Shown here in pieces: positions 7,463 to 13,627 of a DNA stretch of 17,534 nucleotides (positions within the stretch are counted from its first letter, which is position 1; each line of letters begins with the position of its first letter). The DNA comes from Curvibacter sp. (GTDB taxonomy: Bacteria; Pseudomonadota; Gammaproteobacteria; Burkholderiales; Burkholderiaceae_C), in NCBI GenBank assembly GCA_003500955.1, contig DNQP01000105.1, forward strand, positions 1,356 to 18,889, written 5' to 3'. The position numbers and the translations under genes are program-made. A model generated the notes under the pieces. The model had not been told where the DNA came from. It did no database searches and worked only from the letters and a program-made list of their open reading frames with translations.

Positions 7463-8318
7463 GGCCGACGTGGCAACCATCACCTCCCTGCACCCGGCGG
7501 CCAGCCCCGCCGTGCCACAGCCCCTGCTGGCCGTGGATGGCGTGAGCCTGGAATACCGAACCCCTGGACGTGTGGTGCGCGCCACGCACCGCGTGAGCTT
7601 CGACGTGCATGCCGCGGACCGCTTCGTTTTGCTCGGCGCCTCGGGTTGCGGCAAGTCCACCTTGCTCAAGGCCGTGGGTGGTTTCATAGCCCCCGTTGAA
7701 GGCGAGATCCGCCTCGACGGTCAGGTCGTGCATGGCCCCGGGCCGGACCGCATCGTCGTGTTCCAGGAATTCGACCAGCTCCCGCCCTGGAAGACCGTGC
7801 AGCAGAACGTGATGTTCCCCTTGCTGGCTTCGTGCCGCCTGGGCCGTCGCGAAGCCGCCGAGCGCGCCCTGCATTACCTGGACAAGGTGGGCCTCTCGGC
7901 CTTTGCACAGTCCTACCCGCACCAGCTTTCAGGCGGCATGAAACAACGCGTGGCCATTGCACGCGCGCTGGCCATGCAGCCCCGTGTGCTGCTCATGGAC
8001 GAACCCTTTGCTGCCCTGGACGCGCTGACCCGCCGCAAGATGCAGGAAGAACTGCTGGCCCTGTGGGAAGAAGTGCGCTTCACCCTGCTGTTCGTGACCC
8101 ACTCGATCGAGGAGGCCCTGGTCGTGGGCAACCGCATCGGCCTGCTGTCGCCGCACCCGGGCCGTGTGCGCGCCGAGATCAACAGCCACCAGTTCGATCT
8201 GCACAGCAGTGGCAGCGCCGAATTCCAGGCCACGGCGCAACGCATCCATCGCCTGCTGTTTGACGAGACGCCGCCGGTCGCTCCGGCCACCGATGCGCCG
8301 GCCCGCCAGTTCGCCTGA
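7443..8318 (+). CDS. tauB: TauB/SsuB-like ABC transporter ATP-binding protein
   Basis: A 291-residue ABC ATPase with an N-terminal extension of about 26 residues before the usual start of the domain (LLAVDGVSLEY). Motifs are complete: Walker A GASGCGKST (65-73), Q-loop Gln108 (VVFQEFDQLPPWKTV), signature LSGGM (162-166), Walker B VLLMDE (182-187) and switch His220 (FVTHSIEEA). A C-terminal tail of about 40 residues is rich in alanine and proline. The ATG at 7443 lies inside the preceding gene and has GAGGAA (7433-7438) four bases upstream, supporting translational coupling. A GTG at 7470 is an alternative start that would remove the overlap. The product energises the importer of the adjacent binding protein and permease. 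Confidence 0.9.
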   Translation: MRIRAAEADVATITSLHPAASPAVPQPLLAVDGVSLEYRTPGRVVRATHRVSFDVHAADRFVLLGASGCGKSTLLKAVGGFIAPVEGEIRLDGQVVHGPGPDRIVVFQEFDQLPPWKTVQQNVMFPLLASCRLGRREAAERALHYLDKVGLSAFAQSYPHQLSGGMKQRVAIARALAMQPRVLLMDEPFAALDALTRRKMQEELLALWEEVRFTLLFVTHSIEEALVVGNRIGLLSPHPGRVRAEINSHQFDLHSSGSAEFQATAQRIHRLLFDETPPVAPATDAPARQFA

Positions 8319-8336
8319 GTTGTCCCTGAGTTGCCC

Positions 8337-9206
8337 ATGAGCACCCTGAACCCACCCATCCGCCCCGAATACGAACGCCCGCTGGAGGCGCTCGCCGCCG
8401 CACCGGCCGAACGCCTGCTGCCCTGGACCTCACGCCTGTGGGAGCAGGGCTGGCTGCGCAAATCGCTGCTGCTGGCCGTGCTGGCCGGGCTGTGGGAAAT
8501 CTTCGCGCGCTGGCAGGACAACGACCTGCTGCTGCCCACCTTCCTCGCCACCGCACGCGCGCTGGTCGATGGCCTGGCCACGGGCGAGCTGCTCGTCAAG
8601 GCACAGATCTCGCTGAGCGTGCTGCTGCAGGGCTACTTCGGCGGCATCGTCGCGGCCTTGGTGCTGACCACGCTGGCCGTGTCCACCCAGTTCGGGCGCG
8701 ACCTGCTGAGCACGCTGACAGCCATGTTCAACCCGCTGCCGGCGATCGCCTTGTTGCCCCTGGCGCTGCTGTGGTTCGGCCTGGGCCGCGGCAGCCTGGT
8801 CTTTGTGCTCATCCATTCGGTGTTGTGGCCGCTGGCGCTCAACACCTATGCCGGTTTCCAGGGCGTGCCCGAGACGCTGCGCATGGCCGGGCGCAACTAC
8901 GGCCTCCGGGGCCTGCGTTTCGTGTTCCAGATCCTGATCCCCGCGGCTTTGCCCTCCATCCTCTCCGGCCTCAAGATCGGCTGGGCCTTCGCCTGGCGCA
9001 CGCTGATTGCGGCCGAACTGGTGTTCGGCGCCTCCTCGGGCAAGGGCGGCCTGGGCTGGTTCATCTTCCAGAACCGCAACGAGCTCTACACCGACCGCGT
9101 GTTTGCGGGCCTGGTGCTGGTGGTGCTGATCGGCCTGCTGGTGGAGAACGTGGTGTTCGCCACCCTGGAGCGCCTGACAGTGCGGCGCTGGGGCATGCAG
9201 CGCTGA
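8337..9206 (+). CDS. tauC: TauC/SsuC-like ABC transporter permease
   Basis: A 289-residue inner-membrane permease of the taurine/sulfonate/nitrate type. A hydrophilic N-terminal region of about 40 residues is followed by hydrophobic segments near 43-57, 92-115, 131-148, 152-171, 206-232 and 254-275. The cytoplasmic EAA-like loop runs from about 179 to 205 (ETLRMAGRNYG ... ILIPAALP). FNPLPAIALLPLALLWFGLG corresponds to the family pattern seen in the other permease of this window. The ATG at 8337 was chosen; a TTG six bases upstream would add only two residues. It is the last gene of the dioxygenase-importer operon, 18 bases after the ATPase stop. Confidence 0.87.
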   Translation: MSTLNPPIRPEYERPLEALAAAPAERLLPWTSRLWEQGWLRKSLLLAVLAGLWEIFARWQDNDLLLPTFLATARALVDGLATGELLVKAQISLSVLLQGYFGGIVAALVLTTLAVSTQFGRDLLSTLTAMFNPLPAIALLPLALLWFGLGRGSLVFVLIHSVLWPLALNTYAGFQGVPETLRMAGRNYGLRGLRFVFQILIPAALPSILSGLKIGWAFAWRTLIAAELVFGASSGKGGLGWFIFQNRNELYTDRVFAGLVLVVLIGLLVENVVFATLERLTVRRWGMQR

Positions 9207-9252
9207 GGCAAGGCGGCCGCGCGCGGTGGCGATGCGCGACGTGCTGAAAAGG

Positions 9253-9281
9253 TAGACACAGGCCCAGGCCGGGCCTAAATT
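9253..9281 (+). promoter_or_regulatory. sigma70-like promoter for the alpha/beta hydrolase gene
   Basis: TAGACA (9253-9258), a 17-base spacer and TAAATT (9276-9281) lie in the 109-base gap before the hydrolase gene, giving a leader of about 28 bases. The CysB-like box is absent, so this gene appears to be a separate transcription unit. Assignment rests on hexamer similarity only. Confidence 0.45.
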
Positions 9282-9315
9282 CGGGCATTGCGTTTGATCA
9301 CCACGCAGCACCGCC

Positions 9316-10131
9316 ATGCCGACACTGACGCACCACGGTCTTACGATCGACTACCTCGATGAAGGTAGCGGTCCCACGGTCGTGCTGCTCCACAGCTCGG
9401 TCAGCGGCAATCGTCAGTGGCGCCGGCTGGTCGCTGATCTCTCCACACGCTACCGTTGTCTTGCGCCCAATCTGCTGGGTTACGGCGGTACGACGCCGTG
9501 GGCGGGCGACCGTCGCCAGACGCTGGCCGACGCCGCCGAAGTAGCACTAGCCATCTGCGGCCTGGTGCAGGGGCCGATCCGCCTGGTGGGGCACTCCTGG
9601 GGCGGTGCCGTGGCCCTGGCAACGGCGCACCAGCTCGGCCCGCGTGTCTCGCACCTCGCCTTGTACGAGCCCATGCTCATGGGGCTGCTCGCGGGCCACG
9701 GGTGTGTGGATGCCTTGCGAGAAGCCCAAACCGTGTATGCCGCCGTGCAGAAGTACACCGACGCCGGCGACTGGCTGACAGTGGCGCAGGTCTTCACCGA
9801 TTACTTCAACGGTGACGGCGCCTGGGCCGCGACACCCGCCGAGCGGCAGCAGGCGGTGGCGAGCCAGCTGCCATCTAACCGTCATGAATGGGATGCGGGC
9901 GCCGTGCCCATCACGGCGGATCAGTTCGCGGGCATCGTTGCGCAGGCCATCGTGCTGTGCGGGAGCGACACCCGGCTGGTACTGAGCGAGACCGTGGCCG
10001 TGCTGGCCCAGGCCTTTCCCGATTGGCGGGTCGTCGGCATTCCGGGGGCGGGGCATATGGGACCTCTGACGCACAGCGTGCCGGTCAACGAGTGCATCAA
10101 GGCTTTTCTCGCGGACACAAAAGCAGCCTAG
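9316..10131 (+). CDS. alpha/beta hydrolase
   Basis: A 271-residue soluble alpha/beta-hydrolase-fold protein. The N-terminal beta-strand/oxyanion region VVLLHSSVSGNRQWR (22-36) is followed by the nucleophile elbow VGHSWGG (Ser94). The acid is probably Asp218 in LCGSDTRLVLS and the catalytic histidine His247 in GAGHMGPLTH. Such enzymes hydrolyse esters, C-C bonds or haloalkanes; nothing here fixes the substrate. It stands alone between the dioxygenase operon and the cassette block, on the same strand, with its own candidate promoter. A link to sulfur metabolism is possible but not shown. Confidence 0.85.
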   Translation: MPTLTHHGLTIDYLDEGSGPTVVLLHSSVSGNRQWRRLVADLSTRYRCLAPNLLGYGGTTPWAGDRRQTLADAAEVALAICGLVQGPIRLVGHSWGGAVALATAHQLGPRVSHLALYEPMLMGLLAGHGCVDALREAQTVYAAVQKYTDAGDWLTVAQVFTDYFNGDGAWAATPAERQQAVASQLPSNRHEWDAGAVPITADQFAGIVAQAIVLCGSDTRLVLSETVAVLAQAFPDWRVVGIPGAGHMGPLTHSVPVNECIKAFLADTKAA

Positions 10132-10153
10132 TTACGTTGCGGGGTTTGCTAGT

Positions 10154-10182
10154 TTGTTATGAGCAAGGCTCTGCGCTATATT
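10154..10182 (+). promoter_or_regulatory. strong sigma70-like promoter driving the cassette block (Pc-like)
   Basis: TTGTTA (10154-10159), a 17-base spacer and TATATT (10177-10182) form the best consensus-like promoter in the window. It reads toward the short leader ORF and both cassette genes, which have no promoters of their own that I can see. By position it plays the part of an integron Pc promoter, but no integrase gene surrounds it. Confidence 0.55.
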
Positions 10183-10238
10183 CGCCTGAATTCTTTAAAC
10201 AAAACAAGAACTTAGCTTGCAGCAAGGGAGGGTCGAGG

Positions 10239-10289
10239 ATGAACGTCCGTCCATGTTATTCCGCACTTTTGCGGTCCATATCACGTTAG
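10239..10289 (+). CDS. 16-codon leader ORF ending in the core recombination site
   Basis: The ORF encodes MNVRPCYSALLRSISR and has an unusually good Shine-Dalgarno, AAGGGAGGG (10224-10232), six bases before its ATG. Its stop TAG is part of the GTTAGGC core site, and the next gene starts 7 bases later. Class 1 integrons carry a comparable short ORF (ORF-11) in attI1 that boosts translation of the first cassette. The same role is inferred here. It may not make a functional peptide, and its reality rests on the ribosome-binding site and placement. Confidence 0.4.
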   Translation: MNVRPCYSALLRSISR

Positions 10290-10291
10290 GC
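10285..10291 (+). other. GTTRRRY core recombination site at the left end of the cassette block
   Basis: GTTAGGC matches the integron core GTTRRRY exactly. It lies 5 bases before the first cassette ORF, and recombination would join G10285 to T10286. The preceding 150 bases do not contain partner R" or L" sequences, so this is not the right half of a normal attC. It is either an attI-like site or a secondary insertion site. Confidence 0.5.
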
Positions 10292-10296
10292 ACTCC

Positions 10297-10929
10297 ATGG
10301 ACGAACTGATCTCGTTTCTCCGCGATTGGAAGGAACTTGTGGGCGCCGTCATCGGTGGTGTGTTCTCGTTGTTTGTAGCTCTGTTGGTCGCGTATCAAGC
10401 GCGGAGGTCAGAGGAGAAAACGGCGGCGACGCTACTCATCGGCGAATTCCTTCGAGTCAATGCCATGGTTAACAACGCTGGAAGTTCTGGGCAAGATCTA
10501 GAGGCCACGCCGGAGCAAGAGCGTCATTTGCTAGCGGAACGGCTGTGCCGCTTTCGGGTAAAGCTGTCGCCGCTCTTCGACGCATCCATCGCTAGAGTTA
10601 TGCACTGCGACGTATACCTTGCAGCCACAATGACGCTTGCGTCTTCTTTCATCCGCGACACCGAGCCCGTCATTGAGCGGCTGGCCGAAGATGTTGCCGC
10701 TCTCCATCGCGGCGAAGAGCCAAAGCGGATAGACGCCACAATCGATTCAGATATCGACGTCGTCACCAGCGGATACAAGCTCATCGCACTTCATGCAAAG
10801 CACTCTGCTCGCCTGTTGCAGGACTTAGTTCTCGGCGCCTTTCCGACTTGGTGCAAGATCCGCCGACGTCTTTCGCCAAGCAGGCCAGATCAAGAGCTCT
10901 TCGCGCTGCTCAAGCGTGGGAGTATCTAA
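10297..10929 (+). CDS. unrecognised membrane-anchored cassette protein
   Basis: A 210-residue protein I cannot assign to a family. A single transmembrane segment is predicted at about residues 13-34 (ELVGAVIGGVFSLFVALLVAYQ), followed by a basic RR and a mostly helical, charged cytoplasmic part. That part includes helices around 70-100 (EQERHLLAERLCRFRVKLSPLF), an acidic stretch IDSDIDVV, and a basic region RRRLSPSRP near the end. The start ATG is 5 bases after the core site and is the usual first codon of a cassette; the stop lies in the attC left core. Lower G+C and different codon use than the flanking genes point to horizontal origin. No catalytic motif was recognised. Confidence 0.7.
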   Translation: MDELISFLRDWKELVGAVIGGVFSLFVALLVAYQARRSEEKTAATLLIGEFLRVNAMVNNAGSSGQDLEATPEQERHLLAERLCRFRVKLSPLFDASIARVMHCDVYLAATMTLASSFIRDTEPVIERLAEDVAALHRGEEPKRIDATIDSDIDVVTSGYKLIALHAKHSARLLQDLVLGAFPTWCKIRRRLSPSRPDQELFALLKRGSI

Positions 10930-11000
10930 CCCTTTGCTCGAGCGGACCTCCACCGGCAAGGCGCCTCGCAGGCGGCGTCAGCTCAGCTCAAACGTTAGCC
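10924..11000 (+). repeat. attC-like recombination site 1
   Basis: The left core CTAAC (within 10924-10930) and right core GTTAGCC (10994-11000) bound a 77-base imperfect palindrome. Inside are L" GAGCGGAC and L' GTCAGCTC, which pair except for one extra base, as in real attC sites, where an extrahelical base sets the strand choice. The centre contains a small CGCC/GGCG hairpin. It sits exactly between two lower-GC ORFs and takes in the stop codon of the first. Confidence 0.7.
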
Positions 11001-11016
11001 GACAAAGGACAGAACC

Positions 11017-11631
11017 ATGCCTAGCTGGCACCTAGAAGATGCAGATCCTATTGCAGCGGCGAATCCGTATACGTTCTATAAGCCGTCCAGGGAGCTGATC
11101 TCACGGGTTCGTCCCGGCGAAGTCGTGAAACTTGTCTTCTGCTTCGAGAGTGATGACCCAGAAGCACCCAGGGCAGAGCGCATGTGGGTTCTGGTCGACG
11201 AACTTCTACCTGACGGAAGTTTTCGCGGTCGCCTGAACAATGAGCCCCGTTATATTCGGGACCTCAAACTTGATGATCCGGTCTCTTTCCAGCCGTGTCA
11301 TGTCATCAATACAGAACACGATGACAACGACAATTTGGTGGAGCGTTACATCAAGCGCTGCTTCGTCACTAAGCGCATTCTGGACGATGGTCAACAGGTC
11401 GGTTATCTCTACCGCGAGGAACCCGACGAAGAGAACGATAGTGGCTGGCGGATCACAGCAAACGACGAGTCGGACGAGTACATGTCAGAGAGCAAGAATT
11501 TGGCCTATGTCTCGCTAGGTGCAGTTCTGTGCAAAGATGACTCGTTCCGCGAATTGCTTGAAGCTCCAAGTGGATCAGCCTTTATCCGTAATGCTCGGTC
11601 CGGTGAGTTCGAGGCTGACGATGATGGCTAA
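11017..11631 (+). CDS. cassette protein with DUF2314-like and DUF2185/Imm33-like parts
   Basis: A 204-residue acidic, soluble protein. The N-terminal part (about 1-100) reads like a DUF2314-type domain: ERMWVLVDELLPDGSFRGRLNNEP, then IRDLKLDDPVSFQPCHVI. The C-terminal part (about 138-200) has the features of DUF2185 (Imm33): GWRITANDESDEYM, NLAYVSLGAVLCKDDSF, LLEAPSGSAFIRN and a final GEFEADDDG. Imm33-type proteins are predicted immunity proteins of polymorphic toxin systems, but many stand alone with unknown role. No toxin gene is adjacent. The ATG follows the attC right core by 16 bases, with AAAGGACAG upstream as ribosome-binding site. Assignment is by remembered family pattern, not by a search. 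Confidence 0.7.
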   Translation: MPSWHLEDADPIAAANPYTFYKPSRELISRVRPGEVVKLVFCFESDDPEAPRAERMWVLVDELLPDGSFRGRLNNEPRYIRDLKLDDPVSFQPCHVINTEHDDNDNLVERYIKRCFVTKRILDDGQQVGYLYREEPDEENDSGWRITANDESDEYMSESKNLAYVSLGAVLCKDDSFRELLEAPSGSAFIRNARSGEFEADDDG

Positions 11632-11685
11632 TCCTTCAGTCAAGCGCTGATCGCCTACGGCATTCGCTGGCCTCCAACGTTGGAG
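11626..11685 (+). repeat. attC-like recombination site 2 (degenerate)
   Basis: GGCTAAT (11626-11632) and GTTGGAG (11679-11685) form the outer cores, and AGTCAAGCG pairs with CGCTGGCCT as the inner L boxes (7 of 9). The total is 60 bases, the length of the shortest classic attC sites. The left core has AAT instead of AAC and the right core fails the final Y, so the site may be weakened. The stop codon of the second cassette ORF lies in the left core. Confidence 0.45.
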
Positions 11686-11731
11686 TGATGGCGTGCGGTG
11701 AGCTACTGCCAGTGATTCATCATTCCCCAAC

Positions 11732-11760
11732 AAAAAAAGCCCGCTGACGCGGGCTTTTTT
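11732..11760. terminator. bidirectional Rho-independent terminator
   Basis: GCCCGC (11739-11744), loop TGAC and GCGGGC (11749-11754) are flanked by seven A on the left and six T on the right. It ends transcription of the cassette block from the left and of azoR, which converges from the right with its stop 22 bases away. Confidence 0.93.
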
Positions 11761-11781
11761 GCAGGAGAGGCGCAAGACAAC

Positions 11782-12426
11782 TCAGGCAGCAGCCTTCACC
11801 TGTGCCTGGTTGGCCGCGCTGCCGGTGTGCACCTTGATGTCACGCTCGGCAGCCGCCAGGGCCTGGGCCTTGGGCGCGTCGCCCATGGCCACGCCTTCGG
11901 CGCGCACGAAGCGCACGTCGGTGATACCGAAGAAGCCGAACACGGTCTGCAGATAGCTTTCCTGGTGCTCCATGGCACGGCCGGCATCGCTGGTGGAGTA
12001 GATGCCTCCGCGGGTGGAGGCCACGATCACGGTCTTGCCGCCAGCCAGGCCTTGCGGGCCCTTGTCGGTGTACTTGAAGGTGCGGCCGACTTGGGCAACG
12101 CGGTCGATCCAGGCCTTGAGCTGGCTGGGGATGCTGAAGTTGTAGAGCGGGGCGCCCACGACGATCACGTCAGCGGCCAGGAACTGGCTCACCAGTGCTT
12201 CGGAGATGGCGTTCTCGCGGCGTTGCACCTCGGTGGCGTGGTCCGACGGGGCGCGGAAGCCCAGGGAGTTGCCGTCGAGGTGGGACGGGGCGTCCACGGC
12301 CAGGTCGAGGTACTCGACGGTGGTGCCGGGGTGGGTGGCTTGCCATTCGGCCACGGTACGGGCGGTCAGGGCACGCGAGACGGAGTTCGCGCCCAGGACG
12401 CTGGAGTCGATGTGCAGCAGTTTCAT
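11782..12426 (-). CDS. azoR: FMN-dependent NADH-azoreductase (AzoR)
   Basis: A 214-residue cytoplasmic flavodoxin-like-fold enzyme that reduces quinones, azo compounds and related electrophiles with NADH and FMN. The N-terminal FMN-phosphate motif [17 protein letters not shown] (5-21) is clear. [27 protein letters not shown] (91-117) and ASTRGGIYS (136-144) are the characteristic AzoR signatures. Length matches E. coli AzoR (about 200). The start at 12426 was chosen because MKLLHIDSS begins the fold and an AAAGG ribosome-binding site precedes it; the frame stays open for 56 more codons upstream without similarity. It is transcribed divergently from a LysR-family gene that probably regulates it, and ends at the bidirectional terminator. 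Confidence 0.93.
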   Translation of the reverse strand: MKLLHIDSSVLGANSVSRALTARTVAEWQATHPGTTVEYLDLAVDAPSHLDGNSLGFRAPSDHATEVQRRENAISEALVSQFLAADVIVVGAPLYNFSIPSQLKAWIDRVAQVGRTFKYTDKGPQGLAGGKTVIVASTRGGIYSTSDAGRAMEHQESYLQTVFGFFGITDVRFVRAEGVAMGDAPKAQALAAAERDIKVHTGSAANQAQVKAAA

Positions 12427-12473
12427 GATCAGAACCTTTCTGGACGCCGGGGTTGATGGGTGGCGTTGGTGGA

Positions 12474-12502
12474 ATTGTGGGTTTCGATCGAATGTTTGAT
12501 AA
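12474..12502 (-). promoter_or_regulatory. azoR promoter overlapping the divergent lysR promoter
   Basis: On the minus strand, TTATCA (12502-12497), a 17-base spacer and CACAAT (12479-12474) point toward azoR. The spacer holds a 10-base palindrome, TTCGATCGAA (12483-12492), a possible core for regulator binding. The -35 shares its bases with the -35 of the plus-strand promoter. Confidence 0.4.
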
Positions 12503-12524
12503 GTCAGCCAGATTGCGATAGATT
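12496..12524 (+). promoter_or_regulatory. promoter of the LysR-family gene
   Basis: TTGATA (12496-12501), a 17-base spacer and TAGATT (12519-12524) lie about 30 bases before the regulator's start codon. Its -35 is superimposed on the azoR -35, so one bound regulator could control both directions. Confidence 0.42.
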
Positions 12525-12556
12525 GTCCTAAATATGGAACGATTAGCGGGGTCAAA

Positions 12557-13519
12557 ATGGCTGCAATGGACCTGAAAACCGATCTGAACGACATGCTTTA
12601 CTTCACCGAAGTGGTGGAGCGGGGTGGTTTTGCGGCCGCCGGCCGGGCGCTGGACATCCCCAAGTCCCGCCTGTCGCGCCGCGTGGCCGAGCTGGAAGAG
12701 CAGCTGGGCGTGCGCCTGCTGCAGCGCACCACCCGCAAGCTGTCTTTGACCGAGGTGGGCGAGCAATACCTGCGGCACTGCCTAGCCATGCGTGAGGCGG
12801 CCCAGGCCGCGGCCCAGGTGGCGGCCCAGGTGCAGACCGAGCCGCGCGGCACCATCCGCGTGAGCTGCCCGGTGACGCTGGCGCAGACCAGCGTCGCCGT
12901 GCTGGTGCCGCTGTTCATGCGGGCCTACCCGGAGGTGCGGGTGGAGATGCTCGTGACCAACCGGGTGATCGATCTGGTGGAAGAGGGCATCGACGTGGCC
13001 CTGCGCGTGCGCCCCACGCTGGAGGCCAGCGGCAGCTTGGTGATCAAGCAGCTGGGCCAGACGCGCACCATCCTCGTGGCCAGCCCCGAGCTGCTGGTGC
13101 GCCAGCCCGCGCCCAAGACACCGGAGGATCTGGCCCGGCTGGATTCCGTGGCCATGTCGGTCAGCGACGGCCGATCGAGCTGGCGCCTGCTGGGCCCCGA
13201 GGGGGCCGAGTTCATGCACGTGCACCGGCCGCGTTATGTGGCCGATGATCTGCTGACCCTCAAGTTGGCGGTGCTCATGGGCATGGGCATTTGCATCCTG
13301 CCTGATTACATGTGCCGTGAGGAGCTGCGTGACGGCCGTCTCGTGGCCCTGCTGCCCGACTGGGCGCCGCCTGCGGGTGTGGTGCACGCGGTGTTTCCCT
13401 CGCGCCGCGGCTTGGTGCCGGCGGTGCGGCGTTTCCTCGATTTTCTGGGCGAGCACCTCAAGGGGGAGCAGGTCGTGCACGCGTCCTGCACCGAGGACAA
13501 GGTCGCCGCCATGGGCTAG
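12557..13519 (+). CDS. LysR-family transcriptional regulator
   Basis: A 320-residue LysR-type regulator. The winged helix-turn-helix occupies about residues 12-67: [55 protein letters not shown] in substance, with the canonical S-x-x-S/R-R-V-A-x-L-E-x-x-L core. An alanine-rich linker helix (about 75-94) leads to an effector-binding domain (about 97-300) beginning [14 protein letters not shown]. The sequence type (D-x-x-DML-x-F-x-x-V-x-x-G-F) is that of regulators found beside quinone- or electrophile-responsive oxidoreductases, not CysB. Its natural target is the divergent azoR and itself. Met4 is an alternative start. The co-inducer is unknown. Confidence 0.9.
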   Translation: MAAMDLKTDLNDMLYFTEVVERGGFAAAGRALDIPKSRLSRRVAELEEQLGVRLLQRTTRKLSLTEVGEQYLRHCLAMREAAQAAAQVAAQVQTEPRGTIRVSCPVTLAQTSVAVLVPLFMRAYPEVRVEMLVTNRVIDLVEEGIDVALRVRPTLEASGSLVIKQLGQTRTILVASPELLVRQPAPKTPEDLARLDSVAMSVSDGRSSWRLLGPEGAEFMHVHRPRYVADDLLTLKLAVLMGMGICILPDYMCREELRDGRLVALLPDWAPPAGVVHAVFPSRRGLVPAVRRFLDFLGEHLKGEQVVHASCTEDKVAAMG

Positions 13520-13543
13520 CCTGCCTTCTTAGTTCAAATAAGG

Positions 13544-13596
13544 AATAAGCAAACTACTTTATATTGGTTTGTGTTTTAAGGGTTCGTTCCCACAAT
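13544..13596 (+). promoter_or_regulatory. sulfate operon promoter with a diverged CysB-like box
   Basis: AATAAGCAA-N9-TATTGGTTTGT (13544-13572) aligns without gaps to the boxes at 1571 and 5436, with 8 of 9 and 7 of 11 matches in the two halves. At the same offset lies CACAAT (13591-13596) as a candidate -10. The corresponding -35 position (TTTGTG) is poor, as expected for an activated promoter. A second copy of TTCGTTCCC occurs at 13583-13591. Sulfate import genes are classic CysB targets. Confidence 0.55.
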
Positions 13597-13627
13597 CAAG
13601 GACAGCAAGACACTCTGGGCACTGTCC

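Larger units (their letters stand above)
10286..11679 (+). mobile_element. two integron-type gene cassettes without an integrase gene
   Basis: Two single-ORF units are each followed by an attC-like site: cassette 1 at about 10286-10994 and cassette 2 at about 10995-11679, cut between G and TT of the core sites. In both, the ORF's stop codon TAA is embedded in the left core (CTAAC, CTAAT), as is usual for cassettes. G+C drops to roughly 45-50% in sampled lines, compared with well over 60% in the flanking genes. No tyrosine recombinase is encoded in the window, and the unit ends shortly before a bidirectional terminator. Known equivalents would be a CALIN (attC cluster lacking an integrase) or cassettes inserted at a secondary site. 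Confidence 0.6.

Noticed and set aside
6026..7687. Minus-strand 553-codon ORF opposite the dioxygenase and binding-protein genes
   Set aside because: It is antisense to two genes with clear family motifs; long open antisense frames are expected in GC-rich DNA.
10132..10291. A complete attC site upstream of the first cassette
   Set aside because: Only the right core GTTAGGC is convincing; I found no R" or L" sequences complementary to it in the preceding bases.
10132..10398. Remnant of an integron integrase on the minus strand
   Set aside because: The minus-strand translation near the leader shows no tyrosine-recombinase motifs, and the upstream DNA is an intact hydrolase gene on the plus strand.
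12427..12594. In-frame upstream extension of AzoR (56 codons, minus strand)
   Set aside because: It would run through the divergent promoter region into the LysR gene; the AzoR fold begins at MKLLHIDSS with its own ribosome-binding site.
12557..13519. The LysR-family protein as the CysB-like activator of the sulfur operons
   Set aside because: Its sequence type and divergent position fit a local azoR regulator; CysB/Cbl proteins have a different N-terminal helix-turn-helix sequence.
13600..13627. Inverted repeat GGACAG/CTGTCC ending just before the hydrolase start codon
   Set aside because: Six base pairs with a 16-base gap is likely by chance, though its position resembles that of the strong repeat before the tauD-like gene.
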